From positions 1 to 5,494 of the forward strand of contig JAUPLM010000333.1 in the NCBI GenBank assembly GCA_030836965.1: a DNA stretch of 5,494 bases, in the 5' to 3' direction. The notes under the pieces were generated by a model. That model ran no database searches. It saw nothing but the letters and a program-made list of their open reading frames with translations, and had not been told where the DNA came from. Position numbers and translations under genes: made by a program. Positions 1 to 5,064 of the stretch are shown here, piece by piece. The first letter of the stretch is position 1. Every line of letters begins with the position of its first letter. The DNA is from Thermodesulfobacteriota bacterium (GTDB lineage Bacteria; Desulfobacterota; Desulfobacteria; Desulfobacterales; RPRI01).

Positions 1-722
1 AGCGGCAGCAGATGCTCTTCGCGCGGGTGACAGTAGCGTGCGGAAGGCGCTTTCTCCCATTCAATAAGTCTCTGTTCCCGTGCGGACCAGGATACCGGGT
101 TGGTACACACATCAATCAGCCAGTTTTGAAAGGCATCGTTCTCCGGATCAGGCGTATTAACGCCTTCCCATGAAAATGCTCTCATATTGTGAAACGAAAA
201 TCCGGATCCGATTACAAGAATATTTTCGTGCGTCAGTTCGCGCAAAGCTTTGCCGAGAGCTATATGCGCAGCCGGGTCGAGACCACGCAACAGAGAAAGC
301 TGAAGCGATGGGATATCTGCCTTAGGATACATCAGTTTCAGCGGGATAAATAAGCCATGGTCGAACCCCCGCTTGAAGTCTATACTGGCCGGTATATCGT
401 TCTTATTAAATATTCCGGCAATCCTCTTTGCAAGCTCCGGGCTTCCGGGAGCAGGATAGGTTACTGTGTAGGCTTCTTCAGGAAAGCCGTAATAATCATA
501 GAACATGGAAGGGTTTTGCGCGCCTAAGAGCGTTGCCGCGCTTTCTTCCCAATGGGCGCTGATGACAATTATGGCATCCGGTTTTTTAAGCCGGACCGGA
601 AGATTTATCATGAAATCCACCATGGCCTTATGACTGGCGTCTCCGAGAATCGGCAGGGGGCCGCCGCCATGGGAGAAATAGAGAATCTGGATTTTGTTAT
701 GAGAATTGTTGTGATTAAGCAT
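1..722 (-). CDS. DODA/LigB-type extradiol ring-cleavage dioxygenase (3' end beyond the window)
   Basis: Class III (LigB-fold) extradiol dioxygenase of the 4,5-DOPA dioxygenase type, a cytosolic metalloenzyme that opens catechol rings. The frame is open from an ATG at 722 to the left edge, giving 240 codons of a family that is usually about 260 residues, so only the last part of the C-terminus is missing. Visible motifs are SHGGGPLPILGD (His18), ISAHWEE (His57), FDHGLFIPL (His122), GSGFSFHN (His178) and HPREEHLLPL (His232). By family analogy His18, His57 and His232 would bind the metal and His178 would be the catalytic base. The start is firm because an in-frame TGA lies four codons upstream; the ribosome site is weak (GAAAAG). 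It is 100 bases downstream of the sulfoxide reductase gene on the same strand. The native substrate cannot be read from sequence, and many members of this family have none assigned. Confidence 0.9.
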   Translation of the reverse strand, partial: MLNHNNSHNKIQILYFSHGGGPLPILGDASHKAMVDFMINLPVRLKKPDAIIVISAHWEESAATLLGAQNPSMFYDYYGFPEEAYTVTYPAPGSPELAKRIAGIFNKNDIPASIDFKRGFDHGLFIPLKLMYPKADIPSLQLSLLRGLDPAAHIALGKALRELTHENILVIGSGFSFHNMRAFSWEGVNTPDPENDAFQNWLIDVCTNPVSWSAREQRLIEWEKAPSARYCHPREEHLLP

Positions 723-788
723 AAAAACTTTTCAATGAAGCATTACTTATAATCGCCGTTTTGAAAAAGCTCGTCAATATTTTTAATT

Positions 789-824
789 GATATTGGTTGT
801 TGGCATGGAAATCAAGAGAAAATT
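789..824 (+). repeat. 36-base direct repeat, copy A
   Basis: This segment matches 4812-4847 in the same orientation at 32 of 36 positions. It begins GATATTGGTTGTT, has two changed bases, continues CATGGAAATCAAGA, has two more changed bases, and ends AAATT. Copy A abuts the 3' end of the sulfoxide reductase gene, overlapping two bases of its stop codon. Both copies contain ATGGAAATCAAG, which could read as a start (M-E-I-K), but the frame closes after 17 codons here and 19 in copy B, so neither looks like a gene. Confidence 0.75.
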
Positions 825-1281
825 AAAAGATTATCTTGCTGATTTTTTCCAGGGCTGAGGCGTCTGTTTCGTCGAACTGATCTTTCTTGTCGGAGTCAAC
901 ATCGAGTACCGCCGCTATTTCTCCTTTACGGTTTCGGACCGGAACCACAATTTCTGAAGCCGAACGGGAGTCACAGGCTATGTGGCCCGGGAACCTGTGC
1001 ACATCTGCTACAATGACCGTTTTGCCGCCTTTGATTCCGGCCCAGCAGACGCCGGTATCTTTTTTCAAAACCTGACAGGCGGGACTTCCCTGATACGGCC
1101 CCACTGTCAGTTCACCATCTATGAGCCGGTAAAAACCGCACCAGAAGTAGTGATCGAAGTTGTGATAGAGCACTGCGGCGGTAGTAGCCATATGAGCAAT
1201 CGGATCGCCGGTCTTCAAAAATAGTTCCTGAAGTTGTTTGATGACCTGTTCATACAGCAGTTTTTTCTGTTCCGATTCCAT
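823..1281 (-). CDS. msrC: Free methionine-(R)-sulfoxide reductase (GAF-fold, fRMsr/MsrC type)
   Basis: Cytosolic repair enzyme that reduces free L-methionine-(R)-sulfoxide to methionine, using thioredoxin-type reductants. The 152-residue protein is one GAF domain of the usual family length. Family signatures are WCGFYRL (47-53), GPYQGSPAC (61-69), GVC (77-79), DVHRFPGHIACD (93-104), SEIVVP (109-114) and AAVLDVDS (123-130). The three cysteines used by the Escherichia coli enzyme (Cys84, Cys94, Cys118) correspond to Cys69, Cys79 and Cys103, so the protein should be catalytically competent. The residue after Cys79 is Trp, where the E. coli protein has Gly. The ATG at 1281 is forced, since TAA lies two codons upstream in frame. 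An AAGGA directly touches the ATG, so the usable ribosome site is probably the weaker GAG six bases away. TrhA lies 120 bases upstream and the dioxygenase 100 bases downstream, all on this strand. Co-transcription is possible but not shown. Confidence 0.93.
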   Translation of the reverse strand: MESEQKKLLYEQVIKQLQELFLKTGDPIAHMATTAAVLYHNFDHYFWCGFYRLIDGELTVGPYQGSPACQVLKKDTGVCWAGIKGGKTVIVADVHRFPGHIACDSRSASEIVVPVRNRKGEIAAVLDVDSDKKDQFDETDASALEKISKIIF

Positions 1282-1401
1282 TCCTTACTCAATGTCTTTT
1301 TATTGTTTGATGTCAAAATGTCAATGTTAAGACGTAAATATTATTTAACTTTTCTCCGATCTATAGGAGCTTTTTTTGATAACCGAATACTATATGAATG
1401 A

Positions 1402-2055
1402 TCAGGCCGCATATTTCAGCACTGCGATGAAGTGGCATGCAGTCCCCGTGATGACGAACAGGTGCCAGACGAAGTGGGCATACCGCATGCGCCTGGCTGC
1501 GTAAAACCCCACACCCGCTGTGTAGGCCGCTCCTCCTGCCAGAAGCCAAAACATGCCCCACGATGGCATGTTGAGCCACAACGGCTTTATGGCAAATATG
1601 ATGAGCCATCCCATGACCAGATACAAAATCGTTGAAAGTTTTTTGTACCTTATGCCCCCGAAAGACTTGAAAATGACTCCCGCAACGGCTATCCCCCAAA
1701 CAAGTCCAAACAGGGTCCAGCCCCAGGCGCCATGAAGCACACCAAGCGTGAACGGCGTATACGTGCCGGCTATCAGCAGGTAGATGGCGCTATGGTCAAG
1801 AATATGGAAGACCCGTTTGGCCTTATTCTTCGCCAAAGCGTGATAAAGCGTTGATACGATGTAAAGAAGCACCATCGTAAATGCGAAGACGCTTACGCTA
1901 ACGATTTCAACTGGATTATTACGCTGAACAGCAGTGAAGACGAGAACAGGGGAAGCAGCGACCGCTGCCAGGAAGCCCACACCATGGCTGATACTGTTCG
2001 CGATTTCCTCTCCGCGGGACTGAGTCCGTTCTTGTGATATGAGTGGCTTCCTCAT
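1402..2055 (-). CDS. trhA: TrhA / hemolysin III family seven-helix membrane protein (PAQR superfamily)
   Basis: Integral inner-membrane protein of the hemolysin III/YqfA/TrhA family, the bacterial branch of the PAQR superfamily. Members have been linked to membrane energetics and lipid homeostasis, and the old name hemolysin is probably misleading. The 217-residue chain shows the family start EEIANSISHGVG (16-27), SxxxH as STLYH (Ser68, His72), HILDHSAIYLLIAGTYTPF (Asp87), and a C-terminal HxxxH (His194, His198) followed by His208. These are the conserved metal-site residues of PAQR proteins. Hydrophobic stretches from about residue 26 to the end are consistent with seven helices, and the positive cluster AARRMRY precedes the last one. 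I chose the ATG at 2055 because AAAGGA (2065-2070) sits 9 bases before it. An in-frame ATG at 2091 would add 12 residues but has no such site. The toxin gene ends 66 bases upstream. Confidence 0.92.
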   Translation of the reverse strand: MRKPLISQERTQSRGEEIANSISHGVGFLAAVAASPVLVFTAVQRNNPVEIVSVSVFAFTMVLLYIVSTLYHALAKNKAKRVFHILDHSAIYLLIAGTYTPFTLGVLHGAWGWTLFGLVWGIAVAGVIFKSFGGIRYKKLSTILYLVMGWLIIFAIKPLWLNMPSWGMFWLLAGGAAYTAGVGFYAARRMRYAHFVWHLFVITGTACHFIAVLKYAA

Positions 2056-2064
2056 AGAAATAAT

Positions 2065-2070
2065 TCCTTT
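2065..2070 (-). promoter_or_regulatory. Ribosome binding site deciding the TrhA start
   Basis: AAAGGA on the minus strand, nine bases before the ATG at 2055. It favours the MRKPLIS start over the longer in-frame ATG at 2091. Confidence 0.75.
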
Positions 2071-2121
2071 GCGAATTAACGTGCCGGTCACCTGCCGGAA
2101 ATATAAGGGTATTAACGCTGA

Positions 2122-2448
2122 TTATTTGACTAATCTATCCAGCAAGATATCTTCGACATTCCGCCTTGCATCGATTACGGATAAAACAAAAACAGTGGTA
2201 TCTGATATTCTGTAAATAATTCGCCAGGGCTCGACGACCAATTCCCGATAGATGTGTATACCTTGATCTTGCAGCTCCGGCACAATTCGCCCACGTTCAG
2301 GATGGGAGTACAGGTTTGATGCTTTCTGTTTTATGGTTTTAAGTAGTTGTAATGCATTGCCTGGATTATCAATCGCAATATGATCGATAATTTGTTTTAA
2401 ATCCCGTTGCGCAACAGACGCCCATTTAACATAGTACTTTTTGTTCAT
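2122..2448 (-). CDS. ParE/RelE-superfamily toxin
   Basis: Toxin half of a type II toxin-antitoxin pair. The 108-residue size and fold pattern fit the ParE/RelE superfamily: an N-terminal strand YYVKWASVAQRDL (5-17), a two-helix region with the LYSHPERGR turn (46-54), the core YRELVVEPWRIIYRI (67-81), and the final strand VFVLSVIDARRN (86-97). The xxYRELVVxPWRIIYRI type of core is common in ParE-like proteins, which poison DNA gyrase, whereas RelE cleaves ribosome-bound mRNA. Sequence alone does not settle which target applies. The ATG overlaps the antitoxin stop codon by the four bases ATGA (2445-2448) and has only a weak ribosome site, so translation is probably coupled to the antitoxin. No frameshift or missing segment is visible, so the toxin looks intact. 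Confidence 0.9.
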   Translation of the reverse strand: MNKKYYVKWASVAQRDLKQIIDHIAIDNPGNALQLLKTIKQKASNLYSHPERGRIVPELQDQGIHIYRELVVEPWRIIYRISDTTVFVLSVIDARRNVEDILLDRLVK

Positions 2449-2726
2449 TTTGGCATTTCTTTCAATGCGTTCTCGATATCATTAAAAACATCTTCCTGTA
2501 ATCTGGTTTTACCACTCCTGATATCTGCTTCCCCTTCCGACAGAAGTTTCAAAATACCGATAGCATTGCGCATATTTTCATAACTTTTAGGATCTTGCAG
2601 TATAGCCCTTGGTTCACCGTTTTGGGTAATTATCACAGGGCGATGTGTTTCATTAATCTGGTTAAGTAAATCGGCTGCCCGTGATTTCAAAAAAGTTACC
2701 GGTTTAATATCGCTTGTAATATTCAT
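2445..2726 (-). CDS. Phd/YefM-family antitoxin
   Basis: Antitoxin half of the pair. The 93-residue protein begins with the Phd/YefM DNA-binding dimer region: DIKPVTFLKSRAADLL (6-21) and RPVIITQNGEPRAILQD (29-45), followed by SYE. The rest, with ILKLLSEGEADIRSGK (58-73) and a helical tail, should wrap around and block the toxin. In this family the antitoxin, alone or with toxin, represses its own promoter. It is the first gene of the operon and has a strong ribosome site, GGAGGT at 2735-2740, eight bases before the ATG, against a weak one for the toxin. That fits the need for antitoxin excess. The toxin start lies inside its stop codon. The match to the family is close over the whole length. 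Confidence 0.93.
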   Translation of the reverse strand: MNITSDIKPVTFLKSRAADLLNQINETHRPVIITQNGEPRAILQDPKSYENMRNAIGILKLLSEGEADIRSGKTRLQEDVFNDIENALKEMPK

Positions 2727-2734
2727 AGGTTTTT

Positions 2735-2740
2735 ACCTCC
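2735..2740 (-). promoter_or_regulatory. Strong ribosome binding site of the antitoxin
   Basis: GGAGGT on the minus strand, eight bases before the antitoxin ATG at 2726. It is the strongest Shine-Dalgarno sequence of the operon. Confidence 0.8.
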
Positions 2741-2749
2741 AGTCTGTAT

Positions 2750-2777
2750 ATAGTATCAAATTAAGACCGCATGTCAA
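2750..2777 (-). promoter_or_regulatory. Candidate sigma-70 promoter of the toxin-antitoxin operon
   Basis: On the minus strand a perfect -35 box TTGACA (2777-2772) is followed, after 16 bases, by TACTAT (2755-2750), which matches four of six -10 positions. It lies about 24 bases upstream of the antitoxin ATG and is followed by GGAGGT. The -10 sits in TGATACTATATACA, a poor imperfect palindrome where autorepression could act. That last point is inference. Confidence 0.6.
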
Positions 2778-2853
2778 GATTTTATAACGGGAAGCAACCA
2801 GAGCCGTTTTTATCTGCGATTGGCTGCAGCGCCAGGGTAGAGCTTCAGGACAG

Positions 2854-2867
2854 ATAGAGGACGTAAT
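2854..2867 (+). repeat. Element end at the 3' side of the transposase gene (imperfect inverted repeat)
   Basis: ATAGAGGACGTAAT, matching the inverted sequence at 3935-3948 in 12 of 14 positions. The similarity continues loosely inward, with CTTACA here against CTTTTACA at the other end. Confidence 0.6.
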
Positions 2868-2879
2868 GCGCTTACAAAA

Positions 2880-3887
2880 TTACTTCTTAATAAGCGAATA
2901 ATTATACTCAGTTGCGAGTTTCTCACCCCTTATCACCGACTTTGCGACAGCTGCTACCGATTGCTCCAGCCGCCGGGCAAGTGATACCATCGTCACACCC
3001 AACTCTTTTACCGCCCAATAACATAAAAGACTGCGCGCCTGAACTATCTCCCGGTGCTTCCCAGCAGCCCATACTTTCTCCTCATCAACACCTAAAACAC
3101 CGGCAACCCTGATAGCCACATCGTTTAAAGAATATCCGCGGGCCTGAAGGTCATATTTTCCCTTCATTCTCTCATCAGAAGATTTAAGCACGCTTTCCAC
3201 AAAATCGCCGTTGCCTAAAATCCTCTCGTCACCTCTCTCAAACACCTTTGCTTTCCGAAGCGCTTTTACCGCAGACCAGCCTCCCATGCTCCGGACAAGA
3301 CCTCCTCCCGTCAAATCCGGCCTTTTCCCCTGCTCAATGCCATTCCCGACAAATCTCCGGTATGCCCGCCTGGCTGGAGTGGTTCTTTCACTATAAAGCG
3401 ACAATACCTTATCCGTATTCTGCCAGTCACACTTGACCTTGCCCATCAAAACGCTGTGACCGCAGTAGGGATATCCGTCGAGAGTATTTAAATCCGGGAC
3501 AACTTTTGCTCTTAGAGGATTGAGATGAATGTAACGCACCAGTTCAAGTAAATAAGTATCTTCCTGGCATAAAATGGATTTATACCGGTTCTGGTACAGA
3601 TGTCCGTATCTGCCGTGTCTGCGGTTATACCAGATCGCGTATCCGGTCAAAAGCCGTCTCATGACTTTTGAGATTGATACATTGCCGGTTCTAAGCAACA
3701 GATGAAAATGGTTTGGTATCAGAGCCCAGGCATAGCAATCCGTTCCGGTTTCTGTAAGGATAGCTCGGAGTCTGCCGAGGAAATTATTACGGTCTTCATC
3801 ATTCTTAAATAGTTTCTGCCGGTCGATTCCCCTGACGATTATATGCTGCATAGCACCGGGTGCGTCTATTCGTGATTTTCTTGGCAT
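2880..3887 (-). CDS. REP-associated tyrosine transposase (Y1_Tnp, HUH) with DnaA-like C-terminal domain
   Basis: Single-strand DNA transposase of the IS200/RAYT group, 335 residues. The N-terminus MPRKSRIDAPGAMQHIIVRG is typical. The metal-binding HUH motif is His60-Phe-His62 in PNHFHLLL. GHLYQNRYKS (95-104) and VRYIHLNPLRA (117-127) follow, and Tyr119 is the likely nucleophile by position in the family. After a middle region, residues about 253-325 resemble domain IV of DnaA: a helix with VGVLG-type spacing, HREIVQARSLLCYWAVKELG (278-297) and a helix-turn-helix, ending near GEKLA. That part would bind DNA. I chose ATG 3887 because MPRKSRID is the family start. A GTG at 3908 would add seven residues, and neither has a good ribosome site. 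The reading frame is intact, so the copy may still be active or only recently silenced. The toxin-antitoxin promoter lies about 100 bases beyond the stop codon. Confidence 0.9.
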   Translation of the reverse strand: MPRKSRIDAPGAMQHIIVRGIDRQKLFKNDEDRNNFLGRLRAILTETGTDCYAWALIPNHFHLLLRTGNVSISKVMRRLLTGYAIWYNRRHGRYGHLYQNRYKSILCQEDTYLLELVRYIHLNPLRAKVVPDLNTLDGYPYCGHSVLMGKVKCDWQNTDKVLSLYSERTTPARRAYRRFVGNGIEQGKRPDLTGGGLVRSMGGWSAVKALRKAKVFERGDERILGNGDFVESVLKSSDERMKGKYDLQARGYSLNDVAIRVAGVLGVDEEKVWAAGKHREIVQARSLLCYWAVKELGVTMVSLARRLEQSVAAVAKSVIRGEKLATEYNYSLIKK

Positions 3888-3934
3888 GTAATTCCGATAG
3901 CATGTCACCGGACATTAATCAAGTGTAAAAGTTT

Positions 3935-3948
3935 AATACGTCCCCTAT
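3935..3948 (-). repeat. Element end at the 5' side of the transposase gene (imperfect inverted repeat)
   Basis: Read on the minus strand this is ATAGGGGACGTATT, the partner of 2854-2867. The same end sequence recurs at the partial copy (4673-4686), which supports it as a real terminus. Confidence 0.65.
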
Positions 3949-4014
3949 ATAGTTCTGTCCGTTTGATAGAAATTTGGGCCGCGCATGCATGGCAAACTGT
4001 GATAAGCTCCCTGG

Positions 4015-4395
4015 TTATTGCATCGAATGCAGGCCAATCATGTTTCCTTCTGTGTCAATGATCAATGCTATGTAGCCATACTGCCCGATGGCCATTTTAT
4101 CTTTCTGTACCTGACCTCCTGCTTTGGCCGCCCTTGCGGCCTCAACTGCACAATCAGTGCAGCTAAAGTAAACCAGCACGCTATTGGAGCCCGAAGGATA
4201 GCCCGGCATCTTGACCAGCGCGCCCGATGTACCATAATCATCGGATCTCATGGGGAATGCCCACAATTCCATACCCGGCTCCAATCCCGGGTTTTCAAGC
4301 TTTGACAGCTCTACCCCGATCACTTTTTCATAGAACGCTTTTGCGCGATCCATGTCTTGGACGTAAATCTCAAACCAGCCAACAGGATTGTTCAT
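4015..4395 (-). CDS. VOC superfamily (glyoxalase/bleomycin-resistance fold) protein
   Basis: Small cytosolic protein of the vicinal oxygen chelate fold, 126 residues, of the kind annotated as predicted enzyme related to lactoylglutathione lyase. Two beta-alpha-beta-beta-beta modules are visible. The first runs from VGWFEIYVQDMDRAKAFYEKV (5-25) to SGALVKMPGY (57-66), and the second from SVLVYFSCTD (72-81) to YIALIIDTEGNMIGLHS (108-124). Glu9, Glu116 and His123 are candidate metal ligands, but the set is not the standard glyoxalase I one, so the reaction is unknown. The ATG at 4395 is preferred because AAAGGAGGA (4401-4409) lies five bases before it. The in-frame ATG two codons upstream touches that site, and an ATG at 4437 has none. 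It is a single gene, bounded downstream by the mobile element (end at 3950) and upstream by the decayed copy of that element. Confidence 0.88.
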   Translation of the reverse strand: MNNPVGWFEIYVQDMDRAKAFYEKVIGVELSKLENPGLEPGMELWAFPMRSDDYGTSGALVKMPGYPSGSNSVLVYFSCTDCAVEAARAAKAGGQVQKDKMAIGQYGYIALIIDTEGNMIGLHSMQ

Positions 4396-4400
4396 AGCCA

Positions 4401-4409
4401 TCCTCCTTT
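4401..4409 (-). promoter_or_regulatory. Strong ribosome binding site deciding the VOC gene start
   Basis: AAAGGAGGA on the minus strand, five bases before the ATG at 4395. It excludes the two longer in-frame starts. Confidence 0.8.
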
Positions 4410-4538
4410 CGTGATGCAGGTTGATATCGAAGCCCAACGTTGAATTAATCTGCCGGGCCGAAAATGAGTAAAAAGGTAAGTTCTTGTTCCAGTCGGTTTA
4501 GTGATTGGTTATGATTTAAGGTATTCTTTTTTCACCTA

Positions 4539-4625
4539 ATTCCTAATTATTTTCTACCGGTCAGTTCCCCTGATGATTATATGATGCATCGCACCGGTTG
4601 CGTCTATTCGTGATTTTCCTGGCAT
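4539..4625 (-). pseudogene. Transposase pseudogene fragment (first ~29 codons, nonsense)
   Basis: From the ATG at 4625 the frame reads MPGKSRIDATGAMHHIIIRG and then TDR, followed by TAG (4556-4554) where the complete copy has Gln24. After the stop it still reads KIIRN, against KLFKN in the complete copy, and then ends at another stop. It retains no HUH motif and cannot make a functional protein. Confidence 0.85.
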
Positions 4626-4688
4626 GAATTCCCGATAGCATGTCACCGGACAATAATCTGGTGTAAAAGTGTAATACGTCCCCTATAT
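4539..4688 (-). mobile_element. Decayed partial copy of the IS200-like/RAYT element (gene-start end only)
   Basis: These 150 bases align without a gap to 3801-3950 at roughly 88 percent identity, in the same orientation. They contain the element end (CCCCTATAT, identical in both), the leader, and the first codons of the transposase. On the right, homology stops exactly at 4688; on the left it fades near 4530-4539. The rest of the element is missing, so this is a deletion remnant or a stranded end. Confidence 0.85.
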
Positions 4689-4717
4689 GGCCCCAGAGTA
4701 ATGGACTAAAATCTTTC

Positions 4718-4757
4718 CATATATTGTCTATATATGAAGAAAAGCTTGTCTATATAC
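4718..4757. repeat. Overlapping inverted and direct repeats (possible operator)
   Basis: CATATAT, five bases, then ATATATG form a perfect 7-base inverted repeat at 4718-4736. TTGTCTATATA is repeated at 4724-4734 and 4746-4756, a 22-base period close to two helical turns. This spacing is typical of paired protein sites, but AT-rich sequence produces such matches easily. Confidence 0.35.
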
Positions 4758-4811
4758 TGCCGTATTATCGATAAAACATGGAAAACATAGTTGAGTTTTC
4801 AATGTGTTAAG

Positions 4812-4847
4812 GATATTGGTTGTTAACATGGAAATCAAGAATAAATT
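4812..4847 (+). repeat. 36-base direct repeat, copy B
   Basis: Same orientation as 789-824, with 32 of 36 positions identical. The four differences fall in two adjacent pairs. The two copies bracket about 4 kb. Beyond the 36 bases the flanks are not clearly alike; a shared TTATCTTG further on could be chance. Confidence 0.75.
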
Positions 4848-4914
4848 TAGTCCGGATCCTGGAGTTATCTTGAATAATGATTGTTAATGGCATGCGGCAG
4901 CAGAGAAATAAAGT

Positions 4915-4953
4915 TGATTGAAATCTATTCATGGCGTGATATATATTCAATCA
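4915..4953 (+). promoter_or_regulatory. Candidate kinase promoter framed by an inverted repeat
   Basis: TGATTGAA (4915-4922) and TTCAATCA (4946-4953) are perfect inverted arms whose centres are 31 bases apart. A sigma-70-like pair, TTGAAA (4918-4923) and TATATT (4942-4947), each five of six with an 18-base spacer, is embedded in the arms. A dimeric repressor on the arms would cover both boxes. This would leave a leader of roughly 110 bases before the kinase ATG. Confidence 0.4.
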
Positions 4954-4988
4954 CAATGTAAATAATCTGGAAATGCGCATGGTTATTT

Positions 4989-5005
4989 ACAAAGATGCGC
5001 TTTGT
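4989..5005 (+). promoter_or_regulatory. 17-base palindrome in the kinase leader (operator or hairpin)
   Basis: ACAAAG, five bases (ATGCG), CTTTGT: perfect six-base arms, 59 bases before the kinase start. The ATGCGC in its centre also occurs in the nearby palindrome ATGCGCAT (4973-4980). No run of T follows, so it is not a terminator. An operator is the more likely reading. Confidence 0.35.
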
Positions 5006-5064
5006 TTGGTGTTCAAAATCCTGAGGATAATAAGGGTTGAACTTAAACGGTATGAGAGCGGAAC

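Larger units (their letters stand above)
2854..3950 (-). mobile_element. IS200-like/RAYT transposable element, complete copy
   Basis: About 1.1 kb element carrying one transposase gene. The gene-start end (3950) is placed by comparison with a second, partial copy at 4539-4688, where homology stops at the same base, immediately after CCCCTATAT. The other end is placed by an inverted match: ATAGAGGACGTAAT at 2854-2867 pairs with ATAGGGGACGTATT on the opposite strand at 3948-3935 (12 of 14). Outside these, GGACAGA at 2848-2854 and TCTGTCC at 3954-3960 also form an inverted pair, but this is absent from the partial copy, so it may be flanking sequence. No flanking target duplication is evident, as expected for HUH-type transposition. 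Confidence 0.7.
4689..5064. other. Gene-free 376-base region upstream of the kinase, rich in palindromes
   Basis: I find no credible protein or RNA gene here. It is AT-rich and holds the second copy of the 36-base repeat plus several perfect short palindromes: CATATAT/ATATATG (4718-4736), TTATCGATAA (4765-4774), TGATTGAA/TTCAATCA (4915-4953), ATGCGCAT (4973-4980) and ACAAAG/CTTTGT (4989-5005). TTGTCTATATA occurs twice, 22 bases apart (4724 and 4746). Some of these are probably regulatory sites for the kinase operon. The left part may be debris from earlier rearrangements. Confidence 0.55.

Noticed and set aside
552..752. Open frame on the plus strand opposite the dioxygenase start
   Set aside because: It is antisense to a clearly recognised gene, matches no family I know, and has no ribosome site.
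887..1224. Two plus-strand open frames opposite the sulfoxide reductase
   Set aside because: The minus-strand frame carries all family motifs; these are shadows of it.
1354..1377. CTCC...GGAGC followed by seven T on the plus strand, terminator-like
   Set aside because: The stem is only four base pairs, and no plus-strand gene lies upstream to end there. On the minus strand, where the genes are, there is no T-run after it.
1361..1735. Open frames on both strands overlapping the TrhA gene
   Set aside because: The TrhA frame has conserved PAQR residues throughout; the others are low-complexity shadows.
2786..2812. AACGG/CCGTT with a T-run, terminator-like
   Set aside because: Five-base stem with a 13-base loop, and the T-run is on the strand without genes.
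2912..3436. Plus-strand open frames rich in Pro and Ser opposite the transposase
   Set aside because: Antisense to a full-length transposase with intact motifs; no independent support.
789..4900. Short peptides starting ATGGAAATCAAG in both 36-base repeats
   Set aside because: They end after 17 and 19 codons, differ after the first few residues, and have no good ribosome site.
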